A stretch of 64,000 nt of DNA from Antilocapra americana (taxonomy: Eukaryota; Chordata; Mammalia; Artiodactyla; Antilocapridae). The stretch lies in the NCBI GenBank assembly GCA_007570785.1, contig ML664183.1:17841368-17905367 (forward strand), read 5' to 3'. Each line of letters starts with the position of its first letter. Position 1 is the first letter of the stretch. Positions 1 to 9,770 of the stretch are shown here, one piece after another. The position numbers and the translations under genes were made by a program. The notes below the pieces were generated by a model. That model ran no database searches and had not been told where the DNA came from. It saw nothing but the letters and a program-made list of their open reading frames with translations.

Positions 1-633
1 GTGTATACATCCTAGCCACATAGAAAACTGGGGAAGTGAGATGATGTTTCTCAGCTTTATAGTAGGAGATCAACTCTACCAGCAAGGAAGAAGCAGGGAG
101 AATGACTCCTGGAAACCAACATCATTTGCTTTAACATCTAACTCAGCACTTGATTTTGGAGGGAACTGAACCCCTGTAGGAGTTAAACAGTTTGTCCAAG
201 GTCACAAGGTTAGTCAAGACAGATCCAATAATAGACCCAGGGGACTAAGTTGAGTTCCCCTTCTAATCTCTTCAATATTCCTCTGATATTCAAGCATTCC
301 TATGCATCAGATAGTTGTATCTGAAGGACACAAAATAATATTTACTTTGCAAGTTTCGCATGTCATCAAATACATCATCATTAAATGAAGTTTGTGATAT
401 AATCATAGGATGGTTGAATCTGTGGAATGAAGGAGCATTTCATAAAGGGTTTTTATATTAGGGTAGATTATTTTATTTTCTATCCTCCATGGCATAGTTT
501 CTTGGACTCCTGTGTGTTGTGTGCAAAGGGACAATTTGCCATTTGTAGTAAAACGTGTTTTCCCTCAACAGCTGAGATTATGGATAACGTACTGGGAGGA
601 CAGAGAATGAGAAAGGCAAGGGAGGTAGAGATT
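1..633. other. Unique sequence with possible MIR remnant
   Basis: No gene or clear repeat is recognised. About positions 172-245 resemble the core of a MIR SINE in minus orientation (a stretch like 'ccaaggtcacaaggttag' is typical of reversed MIR), but the match is short and decayed. The small reading frame at 427-636 has no recognisable motif and is probably chance. Confidence 0.4.
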
Positions 634-697
634 TAAAGAGGCCAGGTCAAAAAAAAAAAAAAAAAGAGGAAAAAAAAAAATAAAGAGGCCAGGTCAA
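634..697 (+). mobile_element. Poly(A)-only retroinsertion with 17-bp target-site duplication
   Basis: An A-rich tract of about 30 bases, interrupted by a single gagg, lies between two identical copies of taaagaggccaggtcaa (634-650 and 681-697). The outer copy is preceded by TTT, so the insertion site reads TTT|AAAG, close to the TT|AAAA preference of L1 endonuclease. The whole insert looks like a reverse-transcribed poly(A) tail with no body, meaning 5' truncation inside the tail. A local tandem duplication plus A-run expansion is the alternative. Confidence 0.75.
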
Positions 698-1259
698 TGT
701 AAAAAAGAAACTAAATTATTTAATTTTGAGGCAGAACCCATCCATTCTTGTGAGCTACAAAGAGGGCACTGTAGAGGCCCCTTCATTCCTCTTTGGATCC
801 ATTGTAAAGGGTACTTATGAACGTACCCTTCTTGCTCACTTGTCTCTATGATACTCAATATTACGGTCACAGTGCGCGGCAGCAGATGGAGAAAATTTGA
901 GCACCCTCTTATGATTGCTGTAGAAGTGGACGATCGTGGTCACTGGATGGACAATCCGTGTGGGTTTTGCCTTGTTTCAATACTAAGTAGATTCTGAAGG
1001 TTGGGGACTTAAAGTGAAGGATAATGAAAGAGATGTGAAAAGCTAGCAAACAAATATGAAGTGGACTTGAATCAAAAAAATCTTTAATAATCAGAAAGAA
1101 AGAGAGGCAAGGCTGAACATACTATAAAACAACCCATGGATATCTTAAGGTAGGAATACAGAAGTTGAGTCCACTAAATATGTTTCATTGTCTGCCCCTA
1201 TCCACAGACTTCTAAAACATTCTTGCCTATGCAGATCCCACTTTAGACAGACCTACATA
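698..1259. other. Unannotated unique sequence
   Basis: Nothing recognisable was seen on either strand: no repeat, no convincing exon, no CpG cluster. Confidence 0.4.
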
Positions 1260-1273
1260 CTTTGGTATCTTTT
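1260..1273. repeat. Target-site duplication, left copy of inverted L1
   Basis: ctttggtatctttt here and ctttggcatctttt at 1839-1852 match at 13 of 14 positions and lie exactly outside the two L1 segments. They support one insertion event for both. Confidence 0.75.
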
Positions 1274-1699
1274 TTTCTATTCGAGTATTGTTGCTTTACA
1301 ACATTGTGTTAGTTTCTGCTGTATAGCAAAGTGTAAATATATATATACACAGCTGTGTGTGTGTGTGTATATATATATGGCATATATATCCTTTCTTAAA
1401 ATTTCCTTTCCATTCAGTTCACCACAGAGCATTGAGTAGAGTTCACTGTGTTATTCAGTTGGTTCTCATTAGTTACCTGTTTTACACATACTAATTATAT
1501 ATATATATATATATATCAATCCCAATATCCCAATCCATCTCACCTCCACTTACCCCTTGCCCCCTTGGTATCCATATGTCTGTTCTCTATGTTTGTGTCT
1601 CTTGTTCTACTTTGCAAATAAATTCATCTATACCATTTTTCTAGATTCCGCATATATGTGTTAATATATGATATTTGTTTTTCTCTTTCTGACTTATTT
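1274..1699 (-). mobile_element. L1 3' end, minus segment of an inverted L1 insertion
   Basis: Read on the minus strand this is the 3' end of an artiodactyl-type L1 (the 3'UTR-side region that also occurs at 16.1 and 22.35 kb). On the plus strand it opens with a T-run, the reversed poly(A) tail. It contains (TG)n(TA)n at 1354-1378 and (TA)n at 1496-1516. It is joined at about 1700 to an L1 ORF2 piece in the opposite orientation, and the pair is flanked by a 14-bp target-site duplication. Confidence 0.85.
1496..1516. repeat. (TA)n microsatellite
   Basis: About ten perfect TA units inside the reversed L1 3' end. A second, mixed (TG)n(TA)n lies at 1354-1378. Confidence 0.95.
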
Positions 1700-1838
1700 T
1701 ATGGATGGCACCTACCTCACCATAATAAAGGCCATGTACAGCAAAGTCACAGCAGACGTTATCCTCAATGGTGAAAAACTGAAAGCATCTCCTCTAAGAT
1801 CAGGAACAAGACAAAGATGTCCACTCTTGAGACTATTT
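1700..1838 (+). mobile_element. L1 ORF2 reverse-transcriptase fragment, inverted segment
   Basis: Translation of 1701-1833 gives residues that align with the L1 reverse-transcriptase palm/fingers segment ([31 protein letters not shown]). The same segment lies at about 24450-24590 in the larger L1 of this window. It runs opposite to the adjoining L1 3' end and has lost roughly 1.6 kb between the two parts. This arrangement is expected of twin priming. It has no coding potential. Confidence 0.88.
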
Positions 1839-1852
1839 CTTTGGCATCTTTT
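1839..1852. repeat. Target-site duplication, right copy of inverted L1
   Basis: Partner of the copy at 1260-1273, with one mismatch (t to c). It directly follows the last L1-derived base of the ORF2 fragment. Confidence 0.75.
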
Positions 1853-4624
1853 CCCCCTCTCTTTGGTACCTTGATACTTTCTGGACCCAGATAACTGGGC
1901 CGGGAGTAATCACATTATCCAACATCTGTCTGTGCACTGGCTAGCTAGCAAATTTTATGGCTTGGCTTGAAGAGATGAGTTAGAGCAATCAGACTGACTC
2001 ATTCTCTCCTTGTTTTCCTCCTTCACATTTAAACTGAAGAATTAAGACTGGTTATAGTTGGTGATGGGCAGAAGGGCTGAAACTTTTTGACATAGAATTG
2101 GAACTGCTGGTCACACTGAGTCATGTGCAGGATGAAGTAGAAAAAGATAGTTGAGAAGGGAAATGGACCAAACTCAGAGGAATAGAAGTTAGAAATTGGG
2201 TAGTCCCTAGTTTCTAGTTAAAATTCTACCCATGCCTATTTATTCTTCTCTCTCTGTTCATGGCCCATGAAATGCCTGTTCTCTTATTATCAATCCTACT
2301 TTGTATATATTATAATGTATTTCTGCTTCTTGTAAACAAAATTAATGGAAGACAATAGGTGCCCTCATAGCCTGAAAGTTCATTGCTGAAGGCTTCATAT
2401 CTTGAGTTAAACTTGATCCATTCCAATGGTTCTCTTTAAAAATATATTATTCCTTGAAAGATATGCTCATATATTATTATAACTTCTATTATAGTAGATT
2501 CTGTCTATGGGGGAAGGTGAACTGTAGGCAAAGGTTAAGAGAGGGCAAGAAGTTATTCATAGACTACTCACATAAAGTGAACTATTTTTCAAGTGGCATT
2601 ATAGAGCAGAGCCTTTGGAGAAGGCAGAGAACTAAAAGGAGGGTGGGGGAGTCCATAAACAAATGATGATGATCTTGTCATTCTAAGAGGGGCATTGGAA
2701 GCTCAGAAAAAATGAGCTTTGATTCAGCTATTGTATTGAAAGTAGGGTTAGGGTTAACATTTTACTCTTAGATCTTAGCAAAGTGTGTAGCCTCTAGCAA
2801 ACATTCAACAGTTTAAAATGTTAATTGATGATAGAGAAAATAATGAATTGGGTGTAGTTGTCATGGATCATGAGTTTCCTGGAAGACCTTTAAATACATA
2901 ATAAACAATGATGACTCCAGGAACTGACTCCTGTTTTCTTCTCTTCAGAATCAGGAAAGTTTAAATAGCAAAGGAAATCTTTATGAAATGTTAAGCCATA
3001 AATCAGGGACTTTCTACTTGAAAAACCTGCCTTTAACCATTGACATAAGCTGATAGTAAATAAGATTTTCTGTTCTTTCCTACTTTTTCTACATTTGGTA
3101 TATAGAGAATATAAGGTGGCCTCTCGAAATAAAAAATTAATCTTGGTCATCTCGCACATGGCATAGTAATTATTAATTTTTTTATAGCTCTTGTGTTCTT
3201 TACTTATAAAACCTTTGATCTAGGCTTAGAAAAGATAGCAACACATTTTAGTGGTATTATTAGCTCCTCAGTGCAATCTCATGTTCTAAAATTATGGTTC
3301 TAAAATTACTAGTACAGAATTTAGGACACTGATGAGATTTTTAGGTCATCCCTCCCTCCCTGACTTAGAATTCTTTCTCTAAGAAATATTAGCAGCACAG
3401 ATTTCTGTAAGAGAGGACAGTTTTGGCTGGACTTCAGGTATGAGGATGTTAAAAAGCAACAAACATGAGCACTACATTCTATAAAAATAAAGTTCGTGTT
3501 TATACAAAGAACTGTTTTATTTATGTCTGTTTATTCAGTTGAGAGCCATCCAATGTTGGCTCAAAACTACACAAGGGGATGTGTAAGGAGATAAGAGAAA
3601 GCTGTATATCAGCCAAACCAGGTTGATTAGCAACAATCCATCCATAATTGCACGCACTTGGATGTGATAGACTATTAAAAATATATCTAGGCAACCAAAA
3701 GAAATTTTATTAAAATATAGAATTTTGTTTTAAAAAGGGCTTTCCACTTCCAAAGATTTTCTGGGTCAGGGGTGGCAAATGGAGGTAGGCAAGGGAAGCA
3801 TGTCGCTGAAGCAGATTCAGTGAACAAAGGAAGTCTTGAAGTCCCCCAGTGTTATAGGTCCACAGCTAATATGCTTTAAGAGATTTTCCCCTGATTCCAA
3901 ATTCTCTGTGATCCAGGGATTCCAGGCAGTTTTAGGCTACAGACTTTGTGGGGACAGAGAGATGAGAGTTGGTGAGGTATTTCAAGGCCAGTAAAGAGAT
4001 GTGAGATGAGAAGGTACCAATGTCAAAGGCTTAGTCTACTTCAAAGGCTCAAGTGGTGGTGTGAGCAGCTTAAAAGAGACTGTTTCAGTGCATCCTTTCT
4101 GGGAGGGATGGTAGGAAAAAAGAGAGTAGTTGACTGTGGCCAGATCCTCTCTTTTCTACCTTTAGGAGTAAAAGAAAGCACAGGTAATAATACTCAATCA
4201 CATTAAGACTGGGGCTATCTTAGCTAAACTATAATGAAATCTTAAGGTCTTTTGGAATATTCATATCTCTAGTGTAATTTAATATGATCATGCCACTAAC
4301 CAATAAAACAATTCAGTTTGTTTCTGGCTCAGCCACTTGGGAATTTCCCACCATGAGTACCCATTGGTCATGTAGCAGCAAACCTTCCAACCTTCAGTGA
4401 CTGATGTCCATGCTTAAGGAAAGTCTCTTTAGCTGTTCCTGTCCTAGAACCAGTTGTCTCATCTCTGATGATTTGGCTGTGACTCAAATTTCAAGCTGTG
4501 ATTTTAGATTAAACAAACTCTCTAGACCTCTCTGAAGCTGCTCTTTGGAATTCTTGGCTTATGCTTTCTATTTCTTCTACAGAACTTTTTAAGTTATAGG
4601 GAAAAAAAAGAATTTAAAGCTATT
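1853..4624. other. Unannotated unique sequence
   Basis: About 2.8 kb with no repeat family or exon that I recognise. Short open frames (for example 2454-2666, 2890-3159 on minus, 4006-4206) lack domains, signal peptides or plausible coding bias. A short telomere-like taggg repeat at about 2745-2758 is too small to matter. Confidence 0.35.
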
Positions 4625-4635
4625 TTTATTAAGAT
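4625..4635. repeat. Target-site duplication of Bov-tA (left)
   Basis: tttattaagat, identical to 4941-4951. It bounds the two-headed SINE exactly. Confidence 0.85.
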
Positions 4636-4940
4636 GGGCTTACCTGGTAGTTCAGCTGGTAAAAAGTCCACCTGAAATGCAGGAGACCCTGGTTCGGCTC
4701 CTGGTTGGAAAGATCTGCTGCAGCAGGGATAGGCTACCCACTCCAGTATTCTTGGTCTTCCCTGGTGGCTCAACTGGTAAAGAATTTGCTTGCAATGAAG
4801 GAGACCTGGGTTAGATCCCTGGTTTGGGAAATCCCCTGGAGAAGGGAAAGGCTACCCACTCCAGTATCCTGGCCTGGAGAATTCCATGGACTGAATAGTC
4901 CATGGGTTCACAGAGTTGGACACGACTGAGTGACATTCAC
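4636..4940 (+). mobile_element. Bov-tA SINE, two-headed (tandem tRNA-like heads)
   Basis: Two tRNA-like heads occur in tandem. The first (4636-about 4752) is cut short after 'actccagtattc' and the second (about 4753-4940) continues through the Bov-A body to the acgactgag...ttcac end. A perfect 11-bp target-site duplication, tttattaagat, flanks the whole unit at 4625-4635 and 4941-4951. The composite was therefore inserted as one copy rather than as two independent insertions. Confidence 0.92.
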
Positions 4941-4951
4941 TTTATTAAGAT
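4941..4951. repeat. Target-site duplication of Bov-tA (right)
   Basis: Perfect partner of 4625-4635. Confidence 0.85.
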
Positions 4952-5174
4952 AAAGATGATCTTATGAATATTTTATTGAGAAATACTTCCATTTTTTAAG
5001 GAATGTACAGTGGCAGGGAAATCTTATTGGATAAATGATAGGATTTCAACATTTGGGTACGTTGATAAATTCACGACACATAACCCAGTAGTTGCTCTGA
5101 TGACTTGTGAAGCCTCACTTTACCATGCTTTTGATATCCCTAGGAAGGGATACCTTGATGGGGAAGGAAAATTT

Positions 5175-5385
5175 GTTGACTATGTACTAAGCTCTAGTCT
5201 ACTGTTTAGAAGATTTAGACAAATCATCTCAGCTATTCCTTATAACAACTCTTAAGGGAGGTGATAATTAAGCTCACTTTAGAGATGAAGAAATTAGGAT
5301 CCAGGGAAGCCAGGCAACTTGCTAAGGGCAACATAGCCTGGAAGTGGAAGAGCTGGGAATTGAACTGAGGTTTGTTTTCTTCATC
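5175..5385 (-). mobile_element. MIR SINE (minus), long decayed copy
   Basis: Reversed MIR features appear in order: the degraded 3' part around 5175-5250, the 'gatgaagaaattagga' region, then 'agggcaacatagcctggaagtgg' and 'gaattgaactgagg', which correspond to the MIR core and tRNA-like B-box side. This is an ancient mammalian SINE. Confidence 0.75.
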
Positions 5386-5560
5386 CACCTATTCATTCAT
5401 TCACTTGCTCACTCACTCACTGACTTGCTGGGTGCCAGGAACTGGAGATATGGCAGTATTTGAGAAGACAAGACTTTGCCTTCATGGACTTTATATTCTA
5501 GTGAGGAGGGTGGACAACTTAAATTCAAATCAGAAACAACTTAAATTCAGATTGAAATCT
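5386..5560 (-). mobile_element. L2-like LINE 3' remnant
   Basis: The (attc)/(actc) repeats followed by 'tgggtgccaggaactggagatatggcag' resemble the reversed 3' end common to L2/MIR-type ancient elements, whose sense-strand tails are (TGAA)n. Family assignment is uncertain. Confidence 0.5.
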
Positions 5561-5654
5561 TTCTGTCACTCTGGTTTTCCACACTACCCACAATAGAGAC
5601 TTATTTTGTCAGACACAGGGTATATGTACATGTATGAATATGTCATAGATGGTG

Positions 5655-5983
5655 TATGTGTGTTTAATTGCTCAGTTTTGTCCGACTCTTTGCAACCCCA
5701 TGGACTGTAGCCTGCTAGGATCCTATGTCCATGGAAATTTTCCAGGCTAGAATACTTGAGTGGGTTGTCATGCTCTCCTCCAGGGGATCTTCACAATCCA
5801 AGGATCAAACCAGGTCTCCTGCATTGCAGGTGGATTCTTTACCATCTGAGCCACTATGGAAGCCCAAGAATACTGGAGTGAGTGGTCTATCCCTTCTTGA
5901 GGGGATCTTCCTGACCCAGGAATCAGACTGGGGTCTCCCTCATAGCAGGCAGATTCTTTACCAGCTGAGCTACCCAGGAAGTC
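5655..5983 (-). mobile_element. Bov-tA SINE (minus), two-headed
   Basis: Plus-strand reading begins with 'gctcagttttgtccgactc' and runs through the reversed Bov-A body (5690-5790) and a first tRNA-like head ('gagccactatggaagccc' near 5865). A partial second body and second head follow ('gagctacccaggaag' near 5983). The layout mirrors the dimeric copy at 4636-4940. No clear target-site duplication was found. Confidence 0.9.
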
Positions 5984-7055
5984 AGACATCACTATACCTC
6001 TGACTCCAGATGTCCAAGGACAACACTTTGTAAAACATTCTAGTTTTTGAACAGTTTTAGTTTCCAAACCTGTTTTCACCCTAGGACATTTAAGCCTTTA
6101 TCTGCACTGTGATTTCAAAACAGACCAGGATAGCACTCAGATTAGAACTTCCCCGCCACCAGGGAATCAGAACTAGTCATTGTTGGCCTGAGAATGAAAT
6201 GTGCTCATTAACAAAGAAAATTGGAAACTAGGCACCACTTTTCCATTAGTGCTTTGCTTTCTGAAGCATTAATGGATACATCTTGCTACTGCTCCAGAAA
6301 CTATTAATAATTCTCCCTATGGTGCACAAACAAGATACTACTGACCCACCCTCAGTAGGGTGTGAGATTTTAAAACATTTTTTTGCTTGTTTGGAGAGTG
6401 CTGGCGATGGATATTATATTAACCAAAGTTATTTTAGTCCTGAATAACCGAAACTGAGCTCCACTAATTTAAACCAGACAATAAATAAAACCCAGGCAAT
6501 TTGTTATGCAAGTTTATTTTGGGTCCTTATGGACCACTGAAATCAGGAATCTGAAAACCATTGGGAATCCAGGCCATTTTCTTTTTCCTTTTTTCATCCA
6601 AGCTATTCACTGCATATCTGTCCAGTTCTCAGTAACAGGACCCATCTAAGTGAATCAGGCTTTTGGGGGAGCAGACCTTTGTGGCCACATCACTGCCAGC
6701 CTTTTCCTCAATGAGCAATAAGCAGTTAGTGACCAACTGTCCTGATTTGTCTGGGATTGTATTAGTTTTAATACAGAAAACCCTGCATCCTGGATAACTG
6801 GGAAAGATGGCCCCCCTCCATGCAGCAGTCTTGCACGTATTACGATAACGGATGTGGCTATTGGGAATACAGGTTCTAGTTCAAAGGGACTGGAACCAGA
6901 AAAGACCCAAATTGAGTCTACCACAAACTAACCAGTTCTTAGATTTTTCAAAGATAATTTAGCCATTTATGTTAGAAACATGTAGACACAAACTACGTCT
7001 TCCAGAAAGAGCTAATAAGGATATATCATCACCATTACCGTCACCCCTGCCCCTT
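5984..7055. other. Unannotated unique sequence
   Basis: No gene recognised. Roughly 6730-6800 ('gaccaactgtcctgatttgtctggga') resembles the terminal part of an old mammalian repeat, but I cannot name it. The minus frame at 6655-6924 shows no domain. Confidence 0.35.
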
Positions 7056-7122
7056 CCCTAAGTTGCTTCAGTCATGCCCAATTCTTTGTGACATCATGGA
7101 CTATAGCCTGCCAGTCTGGATT
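7056..7122 (-). mobile_element. Bov-tA fragment (minus)
   Basis: Only the reversed 3' portion of the SINE is present: 'agttgcttcagtcatgcc', then 'atggactatagcctgccag', after which the match stops abruptly. Confidence 0.8.
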
Positions 7123-7484
7123 TTTCTGAGTAATGGCAAATCTCCGTAAGTACTACTTGATTTTGCCCTAGTTTCTTTCTTTTCAGATGTAACAGAAAGA
7201 ATAAACCCTGCACTGAGATTAGAGGGTTCTCATTCTTTGTCTACCTTCATGACCTTAGGCGGATTAACCTACCTTATAGCAGACCCAGTTACCTATTGTC
7301 GGAGGAAGGTGATTGTTCTTTTCTCTTGAGATGCAGGAGGAGGCCAGATGGCTCTTGATCTCTGCTTCCTTAGAAATCTCCATCTGATTTCCTAAAGCCA
7401 CAGGAAATCTTCCCATGCTTATTGTCTTAAGGCTCTCCCTCTTTTAATTCTTGCATTATAAATTAAAATTCTGTGGATACCTGT
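7123..7484. other. Unannotated unique sequence
   Basis: Nothing recognisable seen. Confidence 0.35.
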
Positions 7485-7592
7485 ATGCGAATGGCCAAGG
7501 TACTTCACTGTTTACCGAAAACTATCCCAATATTGTTAACTGGCTATACCCTAATACAAAATAAAATGTTCAAAAAAATTAAAATTATGTGA
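7485..7592 (+). mobile_element. L1 3' terminal fragment
   Basis: The segment ending 'aactggctataccctaatac' plus 'aaaataaaatgttc' and an A-rich tail resembles the extreme 3' end of an artiodactyl L1 in sense orientation. It is short and diverged. Confidence 0.5.
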
Positions 7593-7884
7593 GCTTTACC
7601 AACAAGTAGATTCAAAAACCATTTTAATTTTATGTGACCCCGCAATTGTGAGGAATGTGGAGGTGTTAGCTCTCTTGTTTCTTGCATTCACTTGTGCCAT
7701 ATCAGGAAATGCTCTGAAAGCAAAACCTATCAATAATACCTATCTTCCAGACTTTCTTCCTCACTGTTCTTCTAAATGCACACCTCCAGCAACAATACAT
7801 ATTTTAAGATTAAATCTGGTTTTAAAACTGAGGTTTAAAATAGCTCTCCACAAAAAAGTTGAATAATTAGTATTTATCCTCTTT
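7593..7884. other. Unique sequence; open frame judged spurious
   Basis: A 72-codon plus-strand frame (7648-7866) starts with a hydrophobic stretch that could mimic a signal peptide. There is no homology I recognise, no splice context and no continuation, so I do not call it a gene. Confidence 0.4.
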
Positions 7885-8400
7885 TTCAGCCTGATTGAGT
7901 TATAATTGACAAATAAAATTTGTAATATATTTAAAGAGCATGATGTGATAATTTGATATACATATACTTTGTAAAAAGACTCTAACCATTGAGTTAATAA
8001 CACATCCATCAACTTACGTATTTACCTTTCTCTGTGTGTGTGAATGTCAAGTTCTACTATCTTAAGAAATTTCAGTTGTATAATATAATATCATCAACTA
8101 TAGTTACCATGTTATATCCTGAGATCTTATTCATTTTGTAACTGAAAATTTTTACCCTTTTATTAGCATTTCTTTATTTCTCCTGACCTCTGCCAACTAC
8201 CATTCTAATTTGTTTCTGTGATTTTGAATGCTTTTTTGTTAGATTCTACACATAAATAATATAATGCAGCCATACAGTATTTGTCTTTCTCTGTCTGTTA
8301 TACCTAGCATATTTCTGTAGAGCTTCATCCATGTTGTTGCAAATGGCAGGATTTCCTTTTTTAAAGCTAAATAATATTCCAATTATATATATGTATATAT
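7885..8400 (-). mobile_element. Old L1 (L1M type) 3' end, minus
   Basis: Plus-strand landmarks are those of a reversed old L1 3' region: 'gagttataattgacaaataa' at about 7898, 'actatagttaccatgttata' at about 8098, 'tttgtctttctctgtctgtt' and 'gttgttgcaaatggcaggat' at about 8281-8352. It ends in an AT-rich stretch. Confidence 0.8.
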
Positions 8401-8490
8401 ATATTTAATATGTAATATGCATATGCTTAGTACTTAATACAGTGTCATGGAGAGTATGAAATTAATGTTAAAAGGTATTTGTGCTGTGTG

Positions 8491-8636
8491 TGCTGTGCTA
8501 AGTCACTTCAGTTGTGTCCAACTCTTTGCAACCCTATGGACTATAGCCTGCCAGGCTCCTCTGTCCATGGGATTCTCTAGGCAAGAATACTGAAGTGGGT
8601 TGCCATTTCCTTCTCCAGGGGATCTTCCCAACCCCT
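8491..8636 (-). mobile_element. Bov-tA SINE (minus), head lost
   Basis: The reversed Bov-A body is clear from 'gtgctaagtcacttcagttg' to 'ccaggggatcttcccaaccc'. The tRNA-like head is missing, so the copy is 5'-truncated. Confidence 0.9.
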
Positions 8637-9539
8637 TTGAAAACTATTTAAATTCACTTATAATCTATAACGTACTTTTAGGTTGTCAAATTCCTTTTTA
8701 AGTAGCAGTTATATCTCTCTGCTTTCCTCCTAACATTTCAATTTAGATTCTTTTTTTCATGCTGACATTAAATGGTCAAGAAATCCCTAGGTTTTAAACA
8801 GTCAATTCCTGATGTGTTATAACACCAGGCATGATTTGGGTACTATTTGATTTGGGTTGTTTTCACTATTGACAAATAATAAATTATATATTATAGACTC
8901 TTCAGGTTGATCCAGTATCTGTTAAATTGATACAGTGAATGTTCATACTTGTTACCCAGTAATAACTTAATTTCTCTTACATATTTAAAAGATCACTTAA
9001 AAGAATAATGCATATCTGATTTTCTCTTAAAAGAATGCCTACATTGTTGAAATATCAGTTCTAAAAAATAGTTTCATACTATGGTGGCAATTTACACTAA
9101 GATATAATGATCTGAAATTGTCTTCACAGAAAGGAGGCCAACCTTGTAGGATGGGTCAAACTCACTATATGTTTAGGGCACAAAAGAAAAACAAAAGTGT
9201 TAATAAATCCAATTTCCTAGTACCTTGCAAGTTATTATATTGAGGAAACAAAAATATCTTTTGATTCTTTTAGAAACTTTTCACATGAAATTAATTTTTG
9301 ACTGCACAGTCAAGATTATGCACTAAAATGTAACACCTGATCTTTCCAGAAGTATTAGAATTGTCCAAAGAGCTTCCCATTGATTCTTGCATTCTGTTCA
9401 ACACCAGTAAATTTATTTATTTTTGACAAACTTTGAGATAAATGGTCTTATTTGATCTCTCAGGTATGGGGGTGATCACCATTAAAATATATTACCTATT
9501 GTTACCAGTGGCTTAAGTCATATGCAACATTGCTATAAA
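8637..9539. other. Unannotated AT-rich unique sequence
   Basis: About 0.9 kb with no recognised repeat or exon. Confidence 0.35.
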
Positions 9540-9770
9540 GTTGGTTAGATTATGTACAAACACTCTTCTGAACACTATATCTATATAATCTCATTTCAAT
9601 CTTCACAAAATCCTAGCATGTTGGTGCTGTTAGACCTGTGTCATTAGTGAATAATATGATGCACAGAGAGACTTATCTAAAGCCATCACAACCTAAATAA
9701 CTCAGAGGAGGTGGTGATGGAGCTGGCAGGCTAACTTGGGTACCCACACCTTTAATCACCCCACCATAGT
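9540..9770 (-). mobile_element. MIR SINE (minus)
   Basis: A reversed MIR pattern is visible: 'aatctcatttcaatcttcac', then 'gatgcacagagagacttatc', then the head-side region near 9740. Strongly diverged. Confidence 0.6.

Noticed and set aside
2741..2759. Telomere-like repeat (ttaggg)
   Set aside because: Only about two units. Far too short for an interstitial telomeric sequence.
4636..4752. tRNA gene
   Set aside because: The tRNA-like A/B-box region belongs to a Bov-tA SINE head. The same segment recurs in more than a dozen SINEs here.
7648..7866. Small protein with a signal-peptide-like start
   Set aside because: A hydrophobic N-terminus alone is weak evidence. There is no recognisable family, exon structure or continuation, and the tail runs into AT-rich DNA next to an old L1.
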